63,809 nucleotides of DNA from Micromonospora orduensis (GCF_006228125.1 NZ_VDFY01000290.1:1-63809); one strand, 5' to 3'. Positions 49,608 to 59,216 are shown, counted from the stretch's first letter. Made by a program: numbers and translations. Notes: generated from the sequence alone by a model not told the origin.

Positions 49608-50207
49608 TCAGCCCCCGACCCGGACGAGCCGGGCCGACAGGTGCGGGCTGAGCGGGTGCCCCATCGCCGCCATCTCCTGCGCGTAGAGCAACGCGCCATC
49701 GACGATGCCGAAGAGCCGGTGCCCGCCGGTGACCTCCTTGGCCGTCGCCGTCCGCACCACCGCGTCAGTCGCGAACTCGACCTGGGTGCCGGTGCGCTTG
49801 CCGAGGTGCAGCTCCATCACGCCGGTCGGCGTGGTCAGCAGCGCCTCCAACTCGTCGGTGGACCGGCCGTCCACCATGACCGGCCGCCACCAACCGACCT
49901 CACGCCCGGCGGGGCGAACCGGCCGGCTCTGCTCGTCCAGGAGCCAGGCCCGGGACTCGTAGTGCAGGAACGGCCGGCCGTCGTGGCTGATCCGGATCTC
50001 CTGCGCGTAGTCGAAGTCCTCGATGGTGGGGAAACCACCCTTGCCCCGGCCCCGCCAGAGACCGATGTAGGGCAGCAGACCGTCAAGCGCCGGGTGCAGC
50101 TTCGGCCCGACCCGCAGGTCGTAGCTCTCCTCGTACGGGTACTCCTCGACCGGAGGCGCGTTCAACCACGGCGGCTGCAGCGGGTTCTCGTCGCTCACCA
50201 GTGTCAC
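49608..50207 (-). CDS. nitrobindin-like FABP family heme protein
   Basis: This 10-strand beta-barrel protein of 199 residues has the GxWxGxGxGxxP motif as YIGLWRGRGKGGFPTI, a feature of nitrobindins, whose ferric heme isomerises peroxynitrite. A His in the C-terminal barrel region (MGHPLSPHLSARLVR) is the candidate proximal ligand. The GTG overlaps the stop of the small membrane-protein gene (GTGA), and AGAGGA lies 5-6 nt upstream. It is the Rv0813c counterpart. Confidence 0.85.
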   Translation of the reverse strand: MTLVSDENPLQPPWLNAPPVEEYPYEESYDLRVGPKLHPALDGLLPYIGLWRGRGKGGFPTIEDFDYAQEIRISHDGRPFLHYESRAWLLDEQSRPVRPAGREVGWWRPVMVDGRSTDELEALLTTPTGVMELHLGKRTGTQVEFATDAVVRTATAKEVTGGHRLFGIVDGALLYAQEMAAMGHPLSPHLSARLVRVGG

Positions 50208-50308
50208 CAACGTCCTCTCGATATGCGTACGGCCAGGTAGACCAGACCACCGGCGAGCCCGCCCAGGCCGGCGACCAGCAGGCTGACGAACCCGATCTCG
50301 GTAACCAT
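50204..50308 (-). CDS. 34-residue single-pass membrane protein
   Basis: The ORF begins MVTEIGFVSLLVAGLGGLAG, continues with GLVYLAVRI and ends in SRGRW. One transmembrane helix has a positive C-terminal tail, so the C-terminus is probably inside. TAGGAT is 7 nt before the ATG, and the stop is embedded in the nitrobindin start (GTGA), both of which support real translation. The function is unknown; it may anchor or assist the nitrobindin. Confidence 0.68.
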   Translation of the reverse strand: MVTEIGFVSLLVAGLGGLAGGLVYLAVRISRGRW

Positions 50309-50315
50309 CCCGACC

Positions 50316-50325
50316 ATCCTATGCT
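50316..50325. promoter_or_regulatory. overlapping divergent -10 elements
   Basis: The ten bases ATCCTATGCT give TATGCT on the plus strand (50320-50325, 7 nt before the dsrE-type ATG) and TAGGAT on the minus strand (50321-50316, 7 nt before the small membrane ORF). The two start codons are only 24 nt apart, so both mRNAs would be leaderless and the two promoters mutually exclusive. Confidence 0.68.
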
Positions 50326-50332
50326 GGGTCCC

Positions 50333-50695
50333 ATGGCCCGCACTCTCGTCGTCAAGGCCACCGCGGGGGCGGACGCCCCGGAGCGGTGCGCGCAGGCGTT
50401 CACGGTCGCCGCGACCGCCGTCGCGGCCGGAGCCGAGGTGTCGCTCTGGCTGACCGGGGAGTCGACCTGGTTCGCGCTGCCCGGCCGCGCGCAGGAGTTC
50501 GAGTTGCCGCACTCCGCGCCGCTGGCCGAGCTGCTGCACGTCGTCCTGACCAGTGGCCGGGTGACCGCCTGCACCCAGTGCGCGGCCCGGCGGGAGATCG
50601 GCCCGGACGACGTCCTGCCGGGGGTACGGATCGCGGGAGCCGCGGCCTTCGTCGAGGAGGCGTTGGCCGAGGGCGCTCAGGCGCTCGTCTACTGA
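50333..50695 (+). CDS. DsrE family protein
   Basis: This 120-residue DsrE/TusD-like fold protein has TLVVKATAGADAPERCAQAF, EVSLWLTGESTWF and a conserved cysteine pair in RVTACTQCAARREI, with FVEEALAEGAQALVY at the end. Such proteins carry sulfur or bind small ligands. Its location near the sulfurtransferase block is compatible with sulfur relay, but this is inference. It is leaderless and divergent from the small membrane ORF. Confidence 0.87.
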   Translation: MARTLVVKATAGADAPERCAQAFTVAATAVAAGAEVSLWLTGESTWFALPGRAQEFELPHSAPLAELLHVVLTSGRVTACTQCAARREIGPDDVLPGVRIAGAAAFVEEALAEGAQALVY

Positions 50696-50776
50696 TCTTC
50701 GGGGCGACTCGGCCCGACGGGCGGGTGGAGTGCGGATACCGACCCGACAACTCGGACAGCTGCCTACGATTCGGGT

Positions 50777-51157
50777 GTGACCGAGGCGACGGAGAGGTTC
50801 TTCGCATCACTGTCGGCTCGCGCCCCCGCCGTCCTGCGCGGCCTGGCCCACGGAACCCTCCAGATCGACCTCGGCACCGGCAACCAGACCGAGCACTGGC
50901 TGGTCCGGATGCGACCGGGTGCGGTGGAGGTCAACCGGAACCGGGGACCGGCCGACGCCATCTGGTACAGCAGCGCCGAGTTGTTCGACCGGCTGATCGC
51001 CGGCGAGGCCCAGGCGATCGCGGCGGTGCTGCGCAACGAGAGCACGTTCAGCGGCAACGTGGTGCTCTTCCTTTCCTTCCGGCGGTTCTTCCCGGACCCG
51101 CCGGGCACCCGCGACCCGCGCGAGGTCGCCCGTAGGGCAGCCGGGCGGCTGGGGTGA
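50777..51157 (+). CDS. SCP2 sterol-binding domain protein
   Basis: This 126-residue SCP2 domain contains AHGTLQIDLGTGNQTEHWLVRM, IWYSSAELFDRLIAGEAQAIAAVLR and FSGNVVLFLSFRRFFPDP. It should bind a lipid or other hydrophobic ligand. TACGAT lies 6 nt before the GTG, and the stop overlaps the start of the debranching-enzyme gene by 4 nt, an unexpected functional pairing. Confidence 0.88.
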   Translation: MTEATERFFASLSARAPAVLRGLAHGTLQIDLGTGNQTEHWLVRMRPGAVEVNRNRGPADAIWYSSAELFDRLIAGEAQAIAAVLRNESTFSGNVVLFLSFRRFFPDPPGTRDPREVARRAAGRLG

Positions 51158-53205
51158 AGGACCTCGTCAGCATCCTGGACGGCAACACCTTCATGGTCAG
51201 CGACCGGCGAGGGGACATCGAGCCGTCGTACGACTTCCCCACCGGGTTGTTCTCCTTCGACACCCGCTTCCTGTCCAAATGGGTGCTCACCCTCGACGGC
51301 GAACGGCTGCACCCGCTCTCCATCGACACCGGCGAGCCGTACCGGACCAGGTTCTTCCTGGCGCCCGGCGAACCCACCCACTACCTGGACGCCAAGGCGT
51401 CGGTGATCCGCAACCGGGCGATCGTGGGCAGCATCGAGGAGGAGCTGACCGTGCTCAACCACTCCGGCGGGGAGGTGGAGTTCACCGTCCGGATCGAGAT
51501 GGCGGCCGACTTCGCCGACCTGTTCGAGATCAAGCACGCGCGCCAGAAGAAGGGCCGGACGACGGCCACGGTCGCCGAGAACGAGTTGCGGCTGGTCTAC
51601 CGGCGGGAGGCGTTCCACCGGGAGACGGTGATCCGCTCGAGCGCGCCGGCGCACGTCGACGCCGCCGGGATGACCTTCCGGATCCGGATCGACAGCAACA
51701 GCGAGTGGACCACCCGGTTGCACGCGTCCACCATCATCTACGGGGCGCGCGGCGAGGACATCCGGGCCACCCTGCCGTACGGCGGCAGCCGCAGCGCCGA
51801 CGCCATCCGCGCCGAACAGCAGGAGCTGATCGACCGGGCGCCGAAACTCGGCTGCGACTGCGAGCCGTTGGCCGGGGCGTACCGGCGCAGCCTCAACGAC
51901 CTGGCCGCGCTGCGCTACGAGTCGATCGCCCTGGGCGTACGGCTGATCGCCGCCGGGCTGCCCTGGTTCATGACCCTGTTCGGCCGGGACAGCATCATCA
52001 CCTCGTTGCAGGTGCTGCCGTTCCTGCCGGACCTGATCCCGCCGACCATCCTGATGCTCGCCGGCCTCCAGGGGCACCGCGTGGACGACTTCCGGGACGA
52101 GGAGCCCGGCAAGATCCTGCACGAGCTCCGGTACGGGGAGACCGCCGGCTTCGAGGAGCAGCCACACTCGCCGTACTACGGGTCGGCCGACTCGACGCCG
52201 CTGTTCATCATCCTGCTCGACGAGTACGAGCGCTGGACCGGCGACTCCGCGCTGGTCAAGCGGCTGGAGCCACAGGTCCGGGCGGGCCTGGAGTGGATCG
52301 ACACGTACGGTGACCTGCTCGGCACCGGCTACCTCTGGTACCAGACCCGCAACCCGGAGACCGGCCTGCAGAACCAGTGCTGGAAGGACTCCTGGGACGC
52401 CATCTCGTACGCCGACGGCCGGATGCCCGGCTTCCCCCGGGCCACCTGTGAGCTACAGGGCTACGCGTACGACGCGAAGATCCGGGCCGCCCGGCTGGCC
52501 CGGACGTTCTGGAACGACCCGGAGTACGCCAACCGGCTGGAGCGGGAGGCCGCCGAGCTGAAGCAGCGGTTCAACCACGACTTCTGGATCGCCGACCGGG
52601 GGTACTACGCGCTCGCCCTGGACGCCGACGGTCAGCAGGTGGACGCGCTGACGTCGAACATCGGGCACCTGCTGTGGAGCGGCATCGTCGACGAGTCGCG
52701 GGCCGGCAAGGTGGTCGAGCACCTGCTCGGGCCACGCCTGTTCTCCGGGTGGGGGATACGGACCCTCGCCGAGGACCAGGGCCGGTACAACCCGATCGGC
52801 TACCACGTGGGCACCGTGTGGCCGTTCGACAACTCGATAATCGCCTGGGGGTTGTGGCGGTACGGCTTCCGGGACGAGGCCGGGCTGATCTGCGACAGGA
52901 TGCTCGCCGCGTCCCGCTACTTCGACGGGCGGCTGCCGGAGGCGTTCGCCGGGTACGCCCGAGACCTCACCGACTACCCGGTGCAGTATCCGACGGCATG
53001 CAGCCCGCAGGCCTGGTCGACCGGCACACCGCTGCTGCTGCTGCGGGTGATGCTCGGGTTGGAGCCGCAGGGCGAGCACCTGATCATCGATCCGGCGGTG
53101 CCGCCGGGCATGGGTCGGGTGGAGCTGCTGGACATCCCGGGCCGCTGGGGGCGGGTCGACGCGCTGGGGCGCAGCCGCGATCCGCAGGGCGGGCAGGGCA
53201 CCTGA
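51154..53205 (+). CDS. glycogen debranching enzyme-like (amylo-alpha-1,6-glucosidase) protein
   Basis: This 683-residue protein has an N-terminal GDE_N_bis beta-domain (SILDGNTFMVSDRRGDIEPS, FDTRFLSKWVLTL) and an (alpha/alpha)6 glycosidase domain: LPWFMTLFGRDSIITSLQVLPF, YGSADSTPLFIILLDEYERW, QCWKDSWDAISY and PIGYHVGTVWPFDNSIIAWGLW. It belongs to the GH15-like amylo-glucosidase group that degrades glycogen branches or related glucans. The product ends GRSRDPQGGQGT and converges with the next gene. Confidence 0.88.
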   Translation: MKDLVSILDGNTFMVSDRRGDIEPSYDFPTGLFSFDTRFLSKWVLTLDGERLHPLSIDTGEPYRTRFFLAPGEPTHYLDAKASVIRNRAIVGSIEEELTVLNHSGGEVEFTVRIEMAADFADLFEIKHARQKKGRTTATVAENELRLVYRREAFHRETVIRSSAPAHVDAAGMTFRIRIDSNSEWTTRLHASTIIYGARGEDIRATLPYGGSRSADAIRAEQQELIDRAPKLGCDCEPLAGAYRRSLNDLAALRYESIALGVRLIAAGLPWFMTLFGRDSIITSLQVLPFLPDLIPPTILMLAGLQGHRVDDFRDEEPGKILHELRYGETAGFEEQPHSPYYGSADSTPLFIILLDEYERWTGDSALVKRLEPQVRAGLEWIDTYGDLLGTGYLWYQTRNPETGLQNQCWKDSWDAISYADGRMPGFPRATCELQGYAYDAKIRAARLARTFWNDPEYANRLEREAAELKQRFNHDFWIADRGYYALALDADGQQVDALTSNIGHLLWSGIVDESRAGKVVEHLLGPRLFSGWGIRTLAEDQGRYNPIGYHVGTVWPFDNSIIAWGLWRYGFRDEAGLICDRMLAASRYFDGRLPEAFAGYARDLTDYPVQYPTACSPQAWSTGTPLLLLRVMLGLEPQGEHLIIDPAVPPGMGRVELLDIPGRWGRVDALGRSRDPQGGQGT

Positions 53206-53225
53206 CCGGAGGGTCGCCCCCCCGC

Positions 53226-54080
53226 TCAGCCCGGGCAGCCGACGGTGGCGGTCAGCCGGGAGGCGTCCGGGGTGAGGTCGGCCAGCACGGTGACCGTCCC
53301 GGCGCGGTACGCGTACACCGGCGGGTCGTCCAGCAGCGGGGTGCCGCCGGCCAGCGGGGCGAGCGCGGTCGCCGAGCTGGCCGGGCCGGCGGTGGAGCGC
53401 GCGGTACGGGCCGTCGCGCCACCCGGGCAGGGCGCGGTGACCAGCTCCGGCGCGGCCTCGGCCGGCTGGTCGAGCGCCCGCAGCGCGGCGGTCAGGGCGG
53501 CGGCCTCCCCGCCGTCGCCGGTGGCCGGCGGCGCGGTGTAACCGGAGCCGACCGGCCGGCAGCCGGTGTCGACGGTCAACCGGACCCGGCCGTCCCCCGT
53601 CGGTCGACCCGCGACGGCGACGAACTCCCCGGCGTCGGCGTACAGCTCCGGGCCGTCCGGACCGGAGACGACGCCGGCGCGCCAGCTCGCCGGCAGTCGC
53701 TCGGCGAGCCCGTCCAGCACGGACCGTTCGGTGCCGTCGGGCGCGAGGACGCCGACCTCGCGCCGCAGCCGGGCGCCGTCGGCGAACGGGGTGACCCGGC
53801 AGCCCGCGGCGATACGCGCGGGGCCGAGCTCCAGCAGCGCGGAGGCGCCGGCCGCCCGGGCCAGCTCGCCGACCGCCCGGTCCACCACCGGGCCGGCCTG
53901 ATCCAGCGTGCGCTGCTCCCGGACGGTGGGTGGATCGTCGCGGACCGACGTCCAGGTGAGCGCGGCCAGCAGCACGGCCCACAGGACGGTCACGGCCAGC
54001 AGCCAGCGCCGCCGCCGGGCGGGCGCCGGGGCGGCGGGACCGGTCGACGAAACGCTTCCCGTCTGGACAGCACCGCTCAC
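53226..54080 (-). CDS. membrane-anchored extracytoplasmic protein of unknown function
   Basis: This 284-residue protein has an RRRR patch followed by one helix (WLLAVTVLWAVLLAALTW, residues ~25-43) and a large exported part. Conserved Cys occur in AAGCRVTPF, VDTGCRPVG, TAPCPGG and VGCPG, four Cys that could form two disulfides outside. It shows a two-fold internal pattern of CRV/CRP-strand repeats. No family is recognised. Confidence 0.7.
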   Translation of the reverse strand: MSGAVQTGSVSSTGPAAPAPARRRRWLLAVTVLWAVLLAALTWTSVRDDPPTVREQRTLDQAGPVVDRAVGELARAAGASALLELGPARIAAGCRVTPFADGARLRREVGVLAPDGTERSVLDGLAERLPASWRAGVVSGPDGPELYADAGEFVAVAGRPTGDGRVRLTVDTGCRPVGSGYTAPPATGDGGEAAALTAALRALDQPAEAAPELVTAPCPGGATARTARSTAGPASSATALAPLAGGTPLLDDPPVYAYRAGTVTVLADLTPDASRLTATVGCPG

Positions 54081-54147
54081 CGGGCCATGGTGTCACGGGC
54101 GGTCCTGGCCTCCGGCGGCGGTCGGGAGGGGTGCGGCGGGCCCCGCG

Positions 54148-54666
54148 TCAGGCGGGACCCGGTGGCGGGTCGAGCCGGTAGCCGACGCCCCGCACGGTGT
54201 GCACCCGGGGGCCGCCCGGCAGGCTCCGCAGCTTGTGCCGCAGCCGCCTGATCGCGGAGTGCAGGACCGCGCTGTCACCCAGGTACGCGTCGCTCCAGAC
54301 CGAGGCGAAGAGCTGTTCGTGGCTCCACACCACAAGCGGCGGGCCGATCAGCCGGGCGAGCAGTTCGCGTTCGGTGCGGCTGAGCGGAAGCGGGTCGCCA
54401 CGCCAGGTGACCCGCTGGCCGGCGCGGTCGACGACCAGCTCACCCCAGCTGACCGGCCCCGGCGGCACCGTCGGCGGGAGCGTCGTCGCGCCGGACGGCG
54501 CCGGGAACAGCATCGTGCGCAGCTCGGTGAGGTCGGCGCAGCTCACCACCGGGCCGACGCCGTCGAGTTGGCGGACCACCCGCTCCCGCACCGAGACGTC
54601 CGCGCTGACGCAGACGACGATCGGGACCCCTGCGCCGGCGACGCCGCCTCCACCCGTGAATTCCAC
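54148..54666 (-). CDS. winged-helix regulator with a degenerate receiver domain
   Basis: The C-terminal half (residues ~80-170) is an OmpR-type DNA-binding domain: LPLSRTERELLARLIG, LFASVWSDAYLGDSAVLHSAIRRLRHKL and VHTVRGVGYRLDPP. The N-terminal part starts VPIVVCVSADVSVRERVV but is short and lacks the acidic pocket and phospho-Asp. It is thus an orphan, phosphorylation-independent regulator, similar in plan to GlnR-type proteins. GTG 54666 is a tentative start. It is divergent from the subtilase gene, which it may control. Confidence 0.75.
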   Translation of the reverse strand: MEFTGGGGVAGAGVPIVVCVSADVSVRERVVRQLDGVGPVVSCADLTELRTMLFPAPSGATTLPPTVPPGPVSWGELVVDRAGQRVTWRGDPLPLSRTERELLARLIGPPLVVWSHEQLFASVWSDAYLGDSAVLHSAIRRLRHKLRSLPGGPRVHTVRGVGYRLDPPPGPA

Positions 54667-54833
54667 CCATTGATAGTGACGTATACCGATGGAGTTCGTC
54701 GGTCCGACCCCGGGCAGGATCACCGGTCGTCACTGACCAGGCACTGACCGACGTTATCCATTCGGCACCGGGTGGATGCGCGGTGCGCGCACGGGCCCCG
54801 AACCGATCGGGACCAATGACGTGGGGAGGAAGA

Positions 54834-57800
54834 ATGTTCCGACCATCAGCCACACGGTCCGCCCTCTGGCGGGCGGCCCTGGCGTGCACCGCGGTCGGGT
54901 TGGGCCTCACCGCCCAACCCGCGGTCGCCGCTCCACCCCAACCCGCGCCGGCCCGGGCCAGCGTGGACCACCGTCTGCTCAGACAGCTCGGTACGACGGG
55001 CAGCGGAACCTTCCTGGTCTACCTGCGCGACACCGCGCCGGTGGCCCGGACCACGCGGTTGCGCGACCCGGACGACCGGGCCCGGGAGGTGCACCGGCTG
55101 CTCACAACTACCGCCGAGCGCACCCAGAAGGGCCTGCGCGAACTGCTGACGGCCCGCCGGGCGCCGCACACCACCTACTGGATCGCCAACGCCGTACGGG
55201 TGACCGGCGACCGGGCGCTTGCCGACGAGATCGCCAAACGGCCAGAGGTCGCCCGGATCGAACCCACCCGCAACTACCCCCTGGTGCGGCCGAAACCCAC
55301 CACCGCCAGCCGTCCCCGCACCGACGGCGCCGAATGGGGGCTCACCAACATCAACGCCCCGCAGGTGTGGAGTGAGTTCGGCGACCGCGGCGAGGGCGTC
55401 GTGGTCGCCAACATCGACAGCGGCGTCCAGTACGACCACCCGGCGCTGGTCGGCACGTACCGGGGGAACCTGGGCGACGGCACCTTCGACCACGACCACA
55501 ACTGGTACGACCCGGCCGGCATCTGCCCTAGCGCCGCGCCCTGCGACAACAACGACCACGGCACCCACACGATGGGCACGATGATCGGCGACGACGGCGC
55601 CGGCAACCAGATCGGCGTCGCCCCCCGCGCGAGATGGATCGCCGCGAAGGGCTGCGAGGCCACCTCCTGCTCTGACGCCTCCCTGCTCGCCGCCGGTCAG
55701 TGGGTGCTGGCCCCCACCGACCTGAACGGGCAGGACCCCCGCCCGGACCTGCGCCCCGACGTGGTGAACAACTCCTGGGGAGGCGCCGGCGGCGACCCGT
55801 GGTTCCAGCAGACCATCGCGGCCTGGCGGGCGGCCGGCATGTTCCCCGTCTTCTCCGCCGGCAACGACGGCCCGGCCTGTGGCAGCGCCGGCTCCCCCGG
55901 CGACAACGCCAACGCGTACGCCGTCGGCTCGTACGACGCGCAGAACGCCATCTCCGACTTCTCCGGCCGGGGCGACGGCACCGACCCGCGGTCCGTCAAA
56001 CCCAACATCTCCGCCCCCGGCAGCGACGTGCGTTCCAGCGTCCCCGGCAACGGCTACGCCGCCTTCGACGGCACCTCCATGGCCGCGCCGCACGTCTCGG
56101 GCACCGTCGCGCTCGTCTGGTCTGCGGCACCCGGCCTGAAGGGCGACGTCGCCGCCACCGAGGAACTACTTGACCGCGCCGCCCGCGACGTCGACGCCAC
56201 CACCTGCGGGGGCACCGCCGCCGACAACAACGTCTTCGGCGAGGGCCGGCTCGACGCGTACGCGGCGGTGCGGGAAGCTCCGCGCGGCGCGGTGGGACGG
56301 GTCGCCGGCACGGTGACCGCGGCCGGCGCCCCGATCGCGGGCGCGACCGTCGGCGACGGCACCCGCAGCGTCACCACCGGCGCGGACGGCCGGTACGCGC
56401 TCACCGTGCCGGCCGGCGAGACCACCGTCAGCGTCAGCGCGTACGGCTACGCCGGGCAGTCGAGCACCGTCACCGTCGCCGAGGGCGGCGCTGTCACCCG
56501 CGACTTCGCCCTGGTGGCGAGCCCGTCGGTCACCGTCAGCGGCCGGGTCACCGACGGTTCCGGGCACGGCTGGCCGCTCTACGCCCGCATCGAGGTCACC
56601 GGACGACCCGGCGCGCCGGTCCACACCGACCCGGCCACCGGGCGGTACTCGTTCACCGTGGCGGGCAACGCCACGTACCGGCTCACCGTGACCGCCCGCT
56701 ACCCCGGCTACCGCACCGTCAGCCGTGACGTGGTGACCGGCGCCGGGCCGGTCACGGCCGACATCGCGGTGCCGGTCGAGCCGGCCTGCACGGCGGCCGG
56801 CTACACCGGCAGCTTCGCCGCGCCCGTGTTGAACGAGGGCTTCGACCGGACCGACACGCCGCCCGGCTGGGCGGTACGCAACCGCACCGGGGACGGCGGC
56901 TGGAGCTTCACCGACCCCGGGGACCGGGGCAACCTCACCGGCGGCGACGGCGCCTTCGCGATCGTCGACAGCGACCGGCTGGGCTCCGACCGGACCCAGG
57001 ACACCGACCTGGTCACCCCGACGCTCGACCTGAGCGCGGCACCGGCACCGGTGCTGCGCTTCCACAGCGACTGGCGGGCGGTCGGCGTCACCGACGCGGC
57101 CGACGTGGACGTCTCCACCGACGGCGGCGGCACCTGGACCACCGTGTGGCACCAGACCGGCAGCCGACGCGGGCCACGGATGGAGGAGGTACCGCTGGAC
57201 GCGGCGGCCGGAGCCGCCACCGCCCGGGTCCGGTTCCGCTTCCACGGCACGTTCGCCTGGTGGTGGCAGGTGGACGACGTGCAGGTGGTCAACCGCGACT
57301 GCGCGCCGGCACCCGGCGGGCTGCTGCTCGGCGTGACCACCGACCGCAACACCGGCACACCGCTCAACGGAGTCACAGTCGCCGGCACCGAGCGGACGCA
57401 GGACCGGGGAGTGTCGGCGGCGACACCCGACGACCCGAGTCTGCCGGACGGCTTCTACTGGCTCTTCTCCGCGTCGACCGGGCCGCACCGGTTCAGCGCC
57501 ACGCGACCCCCGTACCGGACGATGACGACCACGGCGACTGTCGCGGCGGACGACGCCCGCCGGACGGACCTCGCGCTGTCCGCCGGCCGCCTCACCGTCA
57601 CGACCACCGACGTCGAGGCCTACCAGCCGTACGGCAGCACCCGGACCACGAAGGTGACGGTGCGCAACACCGGCACCGCGCCGGCCACCGTGAACCTGGT
57701 GGAGCGCGACGGGCGGTTCGACGTGCTGTCCCGCGCCGGCGCGCCACTGCGGGAGCAGAAGATGAAGGGGATCAGCAGGACCCGCACCGGCACCACGTAC

Positions 57801-59204
57801 GGCGGGACCGGCACCGATGACGCGCCACGGGCGGAGGACGCCTGGGCGGGGATCCCCGACCTGCCGGCGGCGGTCTTCGACAACGCGGCGGCCAACCTGG
57901 ACGGCACCATCTACTCCGTGAGCGGTGGCGGCGGTTCGGGCCTGGAACGCAAGGCCTGGCGGTACGACCCCACCGTAGGCGTGTGGTCCGCGCTGCCCGA
58001 CCTGCCGACCGCCCGGTCCAAGCCGGTCGCGGCGGCGGTCGGCGGCAAGCTGTACGTCCTCGGCGGCTGGGGCGCGGACGACGTCACAGTCGCCTCGGTG
58101 GACGTGTACGACCCGGGCGCGGGCACCTGGAGCACGGTGGCCGGGGCGACCAACCCGTTCCCGGCGGCGGCGGCCGGGCAGGCGGTGGCCGGGGGCAGGA
58201 TCTACCTCGTCGGCGGATGCCTCGACAGCGACTGCGCCGACTCCGACCGGCTGGTCGTGTTCGACCCGGCGACCGGCACGTTCGGCACCCGCGCGGCCTA
58301 CCCGCACCCCGTCTCCTGGCTCTCCTGCGGCGGGATCGGCACCGCCGTGTACTGCGCCGGTGGCACCGGCAGCACCGAGCACACCGACGCCTACCGGTAC
58401 GACCCGGCGGCGGACGCGTGGAGCCCGCTGCCGAACCTGCCGCTGGACCTGTGGGGCTCCCAGTACGCGGCCGCCGGCGGCCTGCTGGTGCTGGCCGGCG
58501 GAGTCACCGCAGCGTCGACAACGGTGACCAACCGGACCATCGCGTACGACCCGGTGGCCGGCACCTGGCGGGACCTGCCCAACGTCGGGTTCGGCCGGTA
58601 CCGGGGCGCCGCCGCCTGTGGCGCGTACAAGATCGGCGGTTCGCCCTCGCCGTTCGTGGGGTCGGCCGACAGCGAGCGGCTGGACGGCCTGGGCCTCTGC
58701 GCCGGGGAGGCGGACCTTCCCTGGTTGTCCACCGCGCCGAACGCCTTCACCCTGGAACCGGGCACGTCCCGGGCGGTGACCATCACGCTGAGCGCCACCG
58801 AGGCGGCCGGCGTCGTCCAACCGGGCATCTACTCCGGCGAGCTGGGCATCGCGTCCGACACCCCCTACCGGGTGCCCGCCGTCGCGGTGACGATGAACGT
58901 GTCACCACCGGCAAGTTGGGGCCGCGTCCAGGGCACCGTAACCGGGGTGACCTGCGGCGGAGCGACCATCGGGGTTCCCGCGACGGTACGGGTCAACCGG
59001 GCGGGCACGACCACCGGCCACACCCTCACCGCAGACGCTCAGGGGAGGTACGTCTGGTGGCTGCCGAAGGGCCGCTACGACGTGATCGTGGGTAGGGACA
59101 GCTGGGTGCCGGAGGTGCAGCGCACCCGGATCGAGGCGGGCATCGTGAACACCGTCGACTTCACCCTCGACCCCGCCTCGTCCTGCCGGGCCACCGGCCT
59201 CTGA
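54834..59204 (+). CDS. secreted S8 subtilase with kelch repeats
   Basis: This 1456-residue exoprotease has a Sec signal peptide (cleavage near AVA-APP), an I9-like propeptide to ~residue 140 and a subtilisin domain with Asp in NIDSGVQYDHP (~195), His in NDHGTHTMGTMIG (~243) and Ser in FDGTSMAAPHVSGT (~414). Carboxypeptidase-regulatory-like beta domains (~485-650), an immune-inhibitor/MAM-like jelly roll (~660-820) and kelch repeats (~1005-1285, e.g. KLYVLGGW, RIYLVGGC, LLVLAGG) follow, with an Ig-like and a last regulatory-like domain to the end. GGGAGGA precedes ATG 54834. It resembles bacillopeptidase F in its catalytic part. Confidence 0.93.
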   Translation: MFRPSATRSALWRAALACTAVGLGLTAQPAVAAPPQPAPARASVDHRLLRQLGTTGSGTFLVYLRDTAPVARTTRLRDPDDRAREVHRLLTTTAERTQKGLRELLTARRAPHTTYWIANAVRVTGDRALADEIAKRPEVARIEPTRNYPLVRPKPTTASRPRTDGAEWGLTNINAPQVWSEFGDRGEGVVVANIDSGVQYDHPALVGTYRGNLGDGTFDHDHNWYDPAGICPSAAPCDNNDHGTHTMGTMIGDDGAGNQIGVAPRARWIAAKGCEATSCSDASLLAAGQWVLAPTDLNGQDPRPDLRPDVVNNSWGGAGGDPWFQQTIAAWRAAGMFPVFSAGNDGPACGSAGSPGDNANAYAVGSYDAQNAISDFSGRGDGTDPRSVKPNISAPGSDVRSSVPGNGYAAFDGTSMAAPHVSGTVALVWSAAPGLKGDVAATEELLDRAARDVDATTCGGTAADNNVFGEGRLDAYAAVREAPRGAVGRVAGTVTAAGAPIAGATVGDGTRSVTTGADGRYALTVPAGETTVSVSAYGYAGQSSTVTVAEGGAVTRDFALVASPSVTVSGRVTDGSGHGWPLYARIEVTGRPGAPVHTDPATGRYSFTVAGNATYRLTVTARYPGYRTVSRDVVTGAGPVTADIAVPVEPACTAAGYTGSFAAPVLNEGFDRTDTPPGWAVRNRTGDGGWSFTDPGDRGNLTGGDGAFAIVDSDRLGSDRTQDTDLVTPTLDLSAAPAPVLRFHSDWRAVGVTDAADVDVSTDGGGTWTTVWHQTGSRRGPRMEEVPLDAAAGAATARVRFRFHGTFAWWWQVDDVQVVNRDCAPAPGGLLLGVTTDRNTGTPLNGVTVAGTERTQDRGVSAATPDDPSLPDGFYWLFSASTGPHRFSATRPPYRTMTTTATVAADDARRTDLALSAGRLTVTTTDVEAYQPYGSTRTTKVTVRNTGTAPATVNLVERDGRFDVLSRAGAPLREQKMKGISRTRTGTTYGGTGTDDAPRAEDAWAGIPDLPAAVFDNAAANLDGTIYSVSGGGGSGLERKAWRYDPTVGVWSALPDLPTARSKPVAAAVGGKLYVLGGWGADDVTVASVDVYDPGAGTWSTVAGATNPFPAAAAGQAVAGGRIYLVGGCLDSDCADSDRLVVFDPATGTFGTRAAYPHPVSWLSCGGIGTAVYCAGGTGSTEHTDAYRYDPAADAWSPLPNLPLDLWGSQYAAAGGLLVLAGGVTAASTTVTNRTIAYDPVAGTWRDLPNVGFGRYRGAAACGAYKIGGSPSPFVGSADSERLDGLGLCAGEADLPWLSTAPNAFTLEPGTSRAVTITLSATEAAGVVQPGIYSGELGIASDTPYRVPAVAVTMNVSPPASWGRVQGTVTGVTCGGATIGVPATVRVNRAGTTTGHTLTADAQGRYVWWLPKGRYDVIVGRDSWVPEVQRTRIEAGIVNTVDFTLDPASSCRATGL

Positions 59205-59216
59205 CCCCTTCGGACA

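Noticed and set aside
56166..58820. Minus-strand open frame of 884 codons opposite the subtilase
   Set aside because: It has no recognisable motif and is fully explained by codon bias of the subtilase gene.
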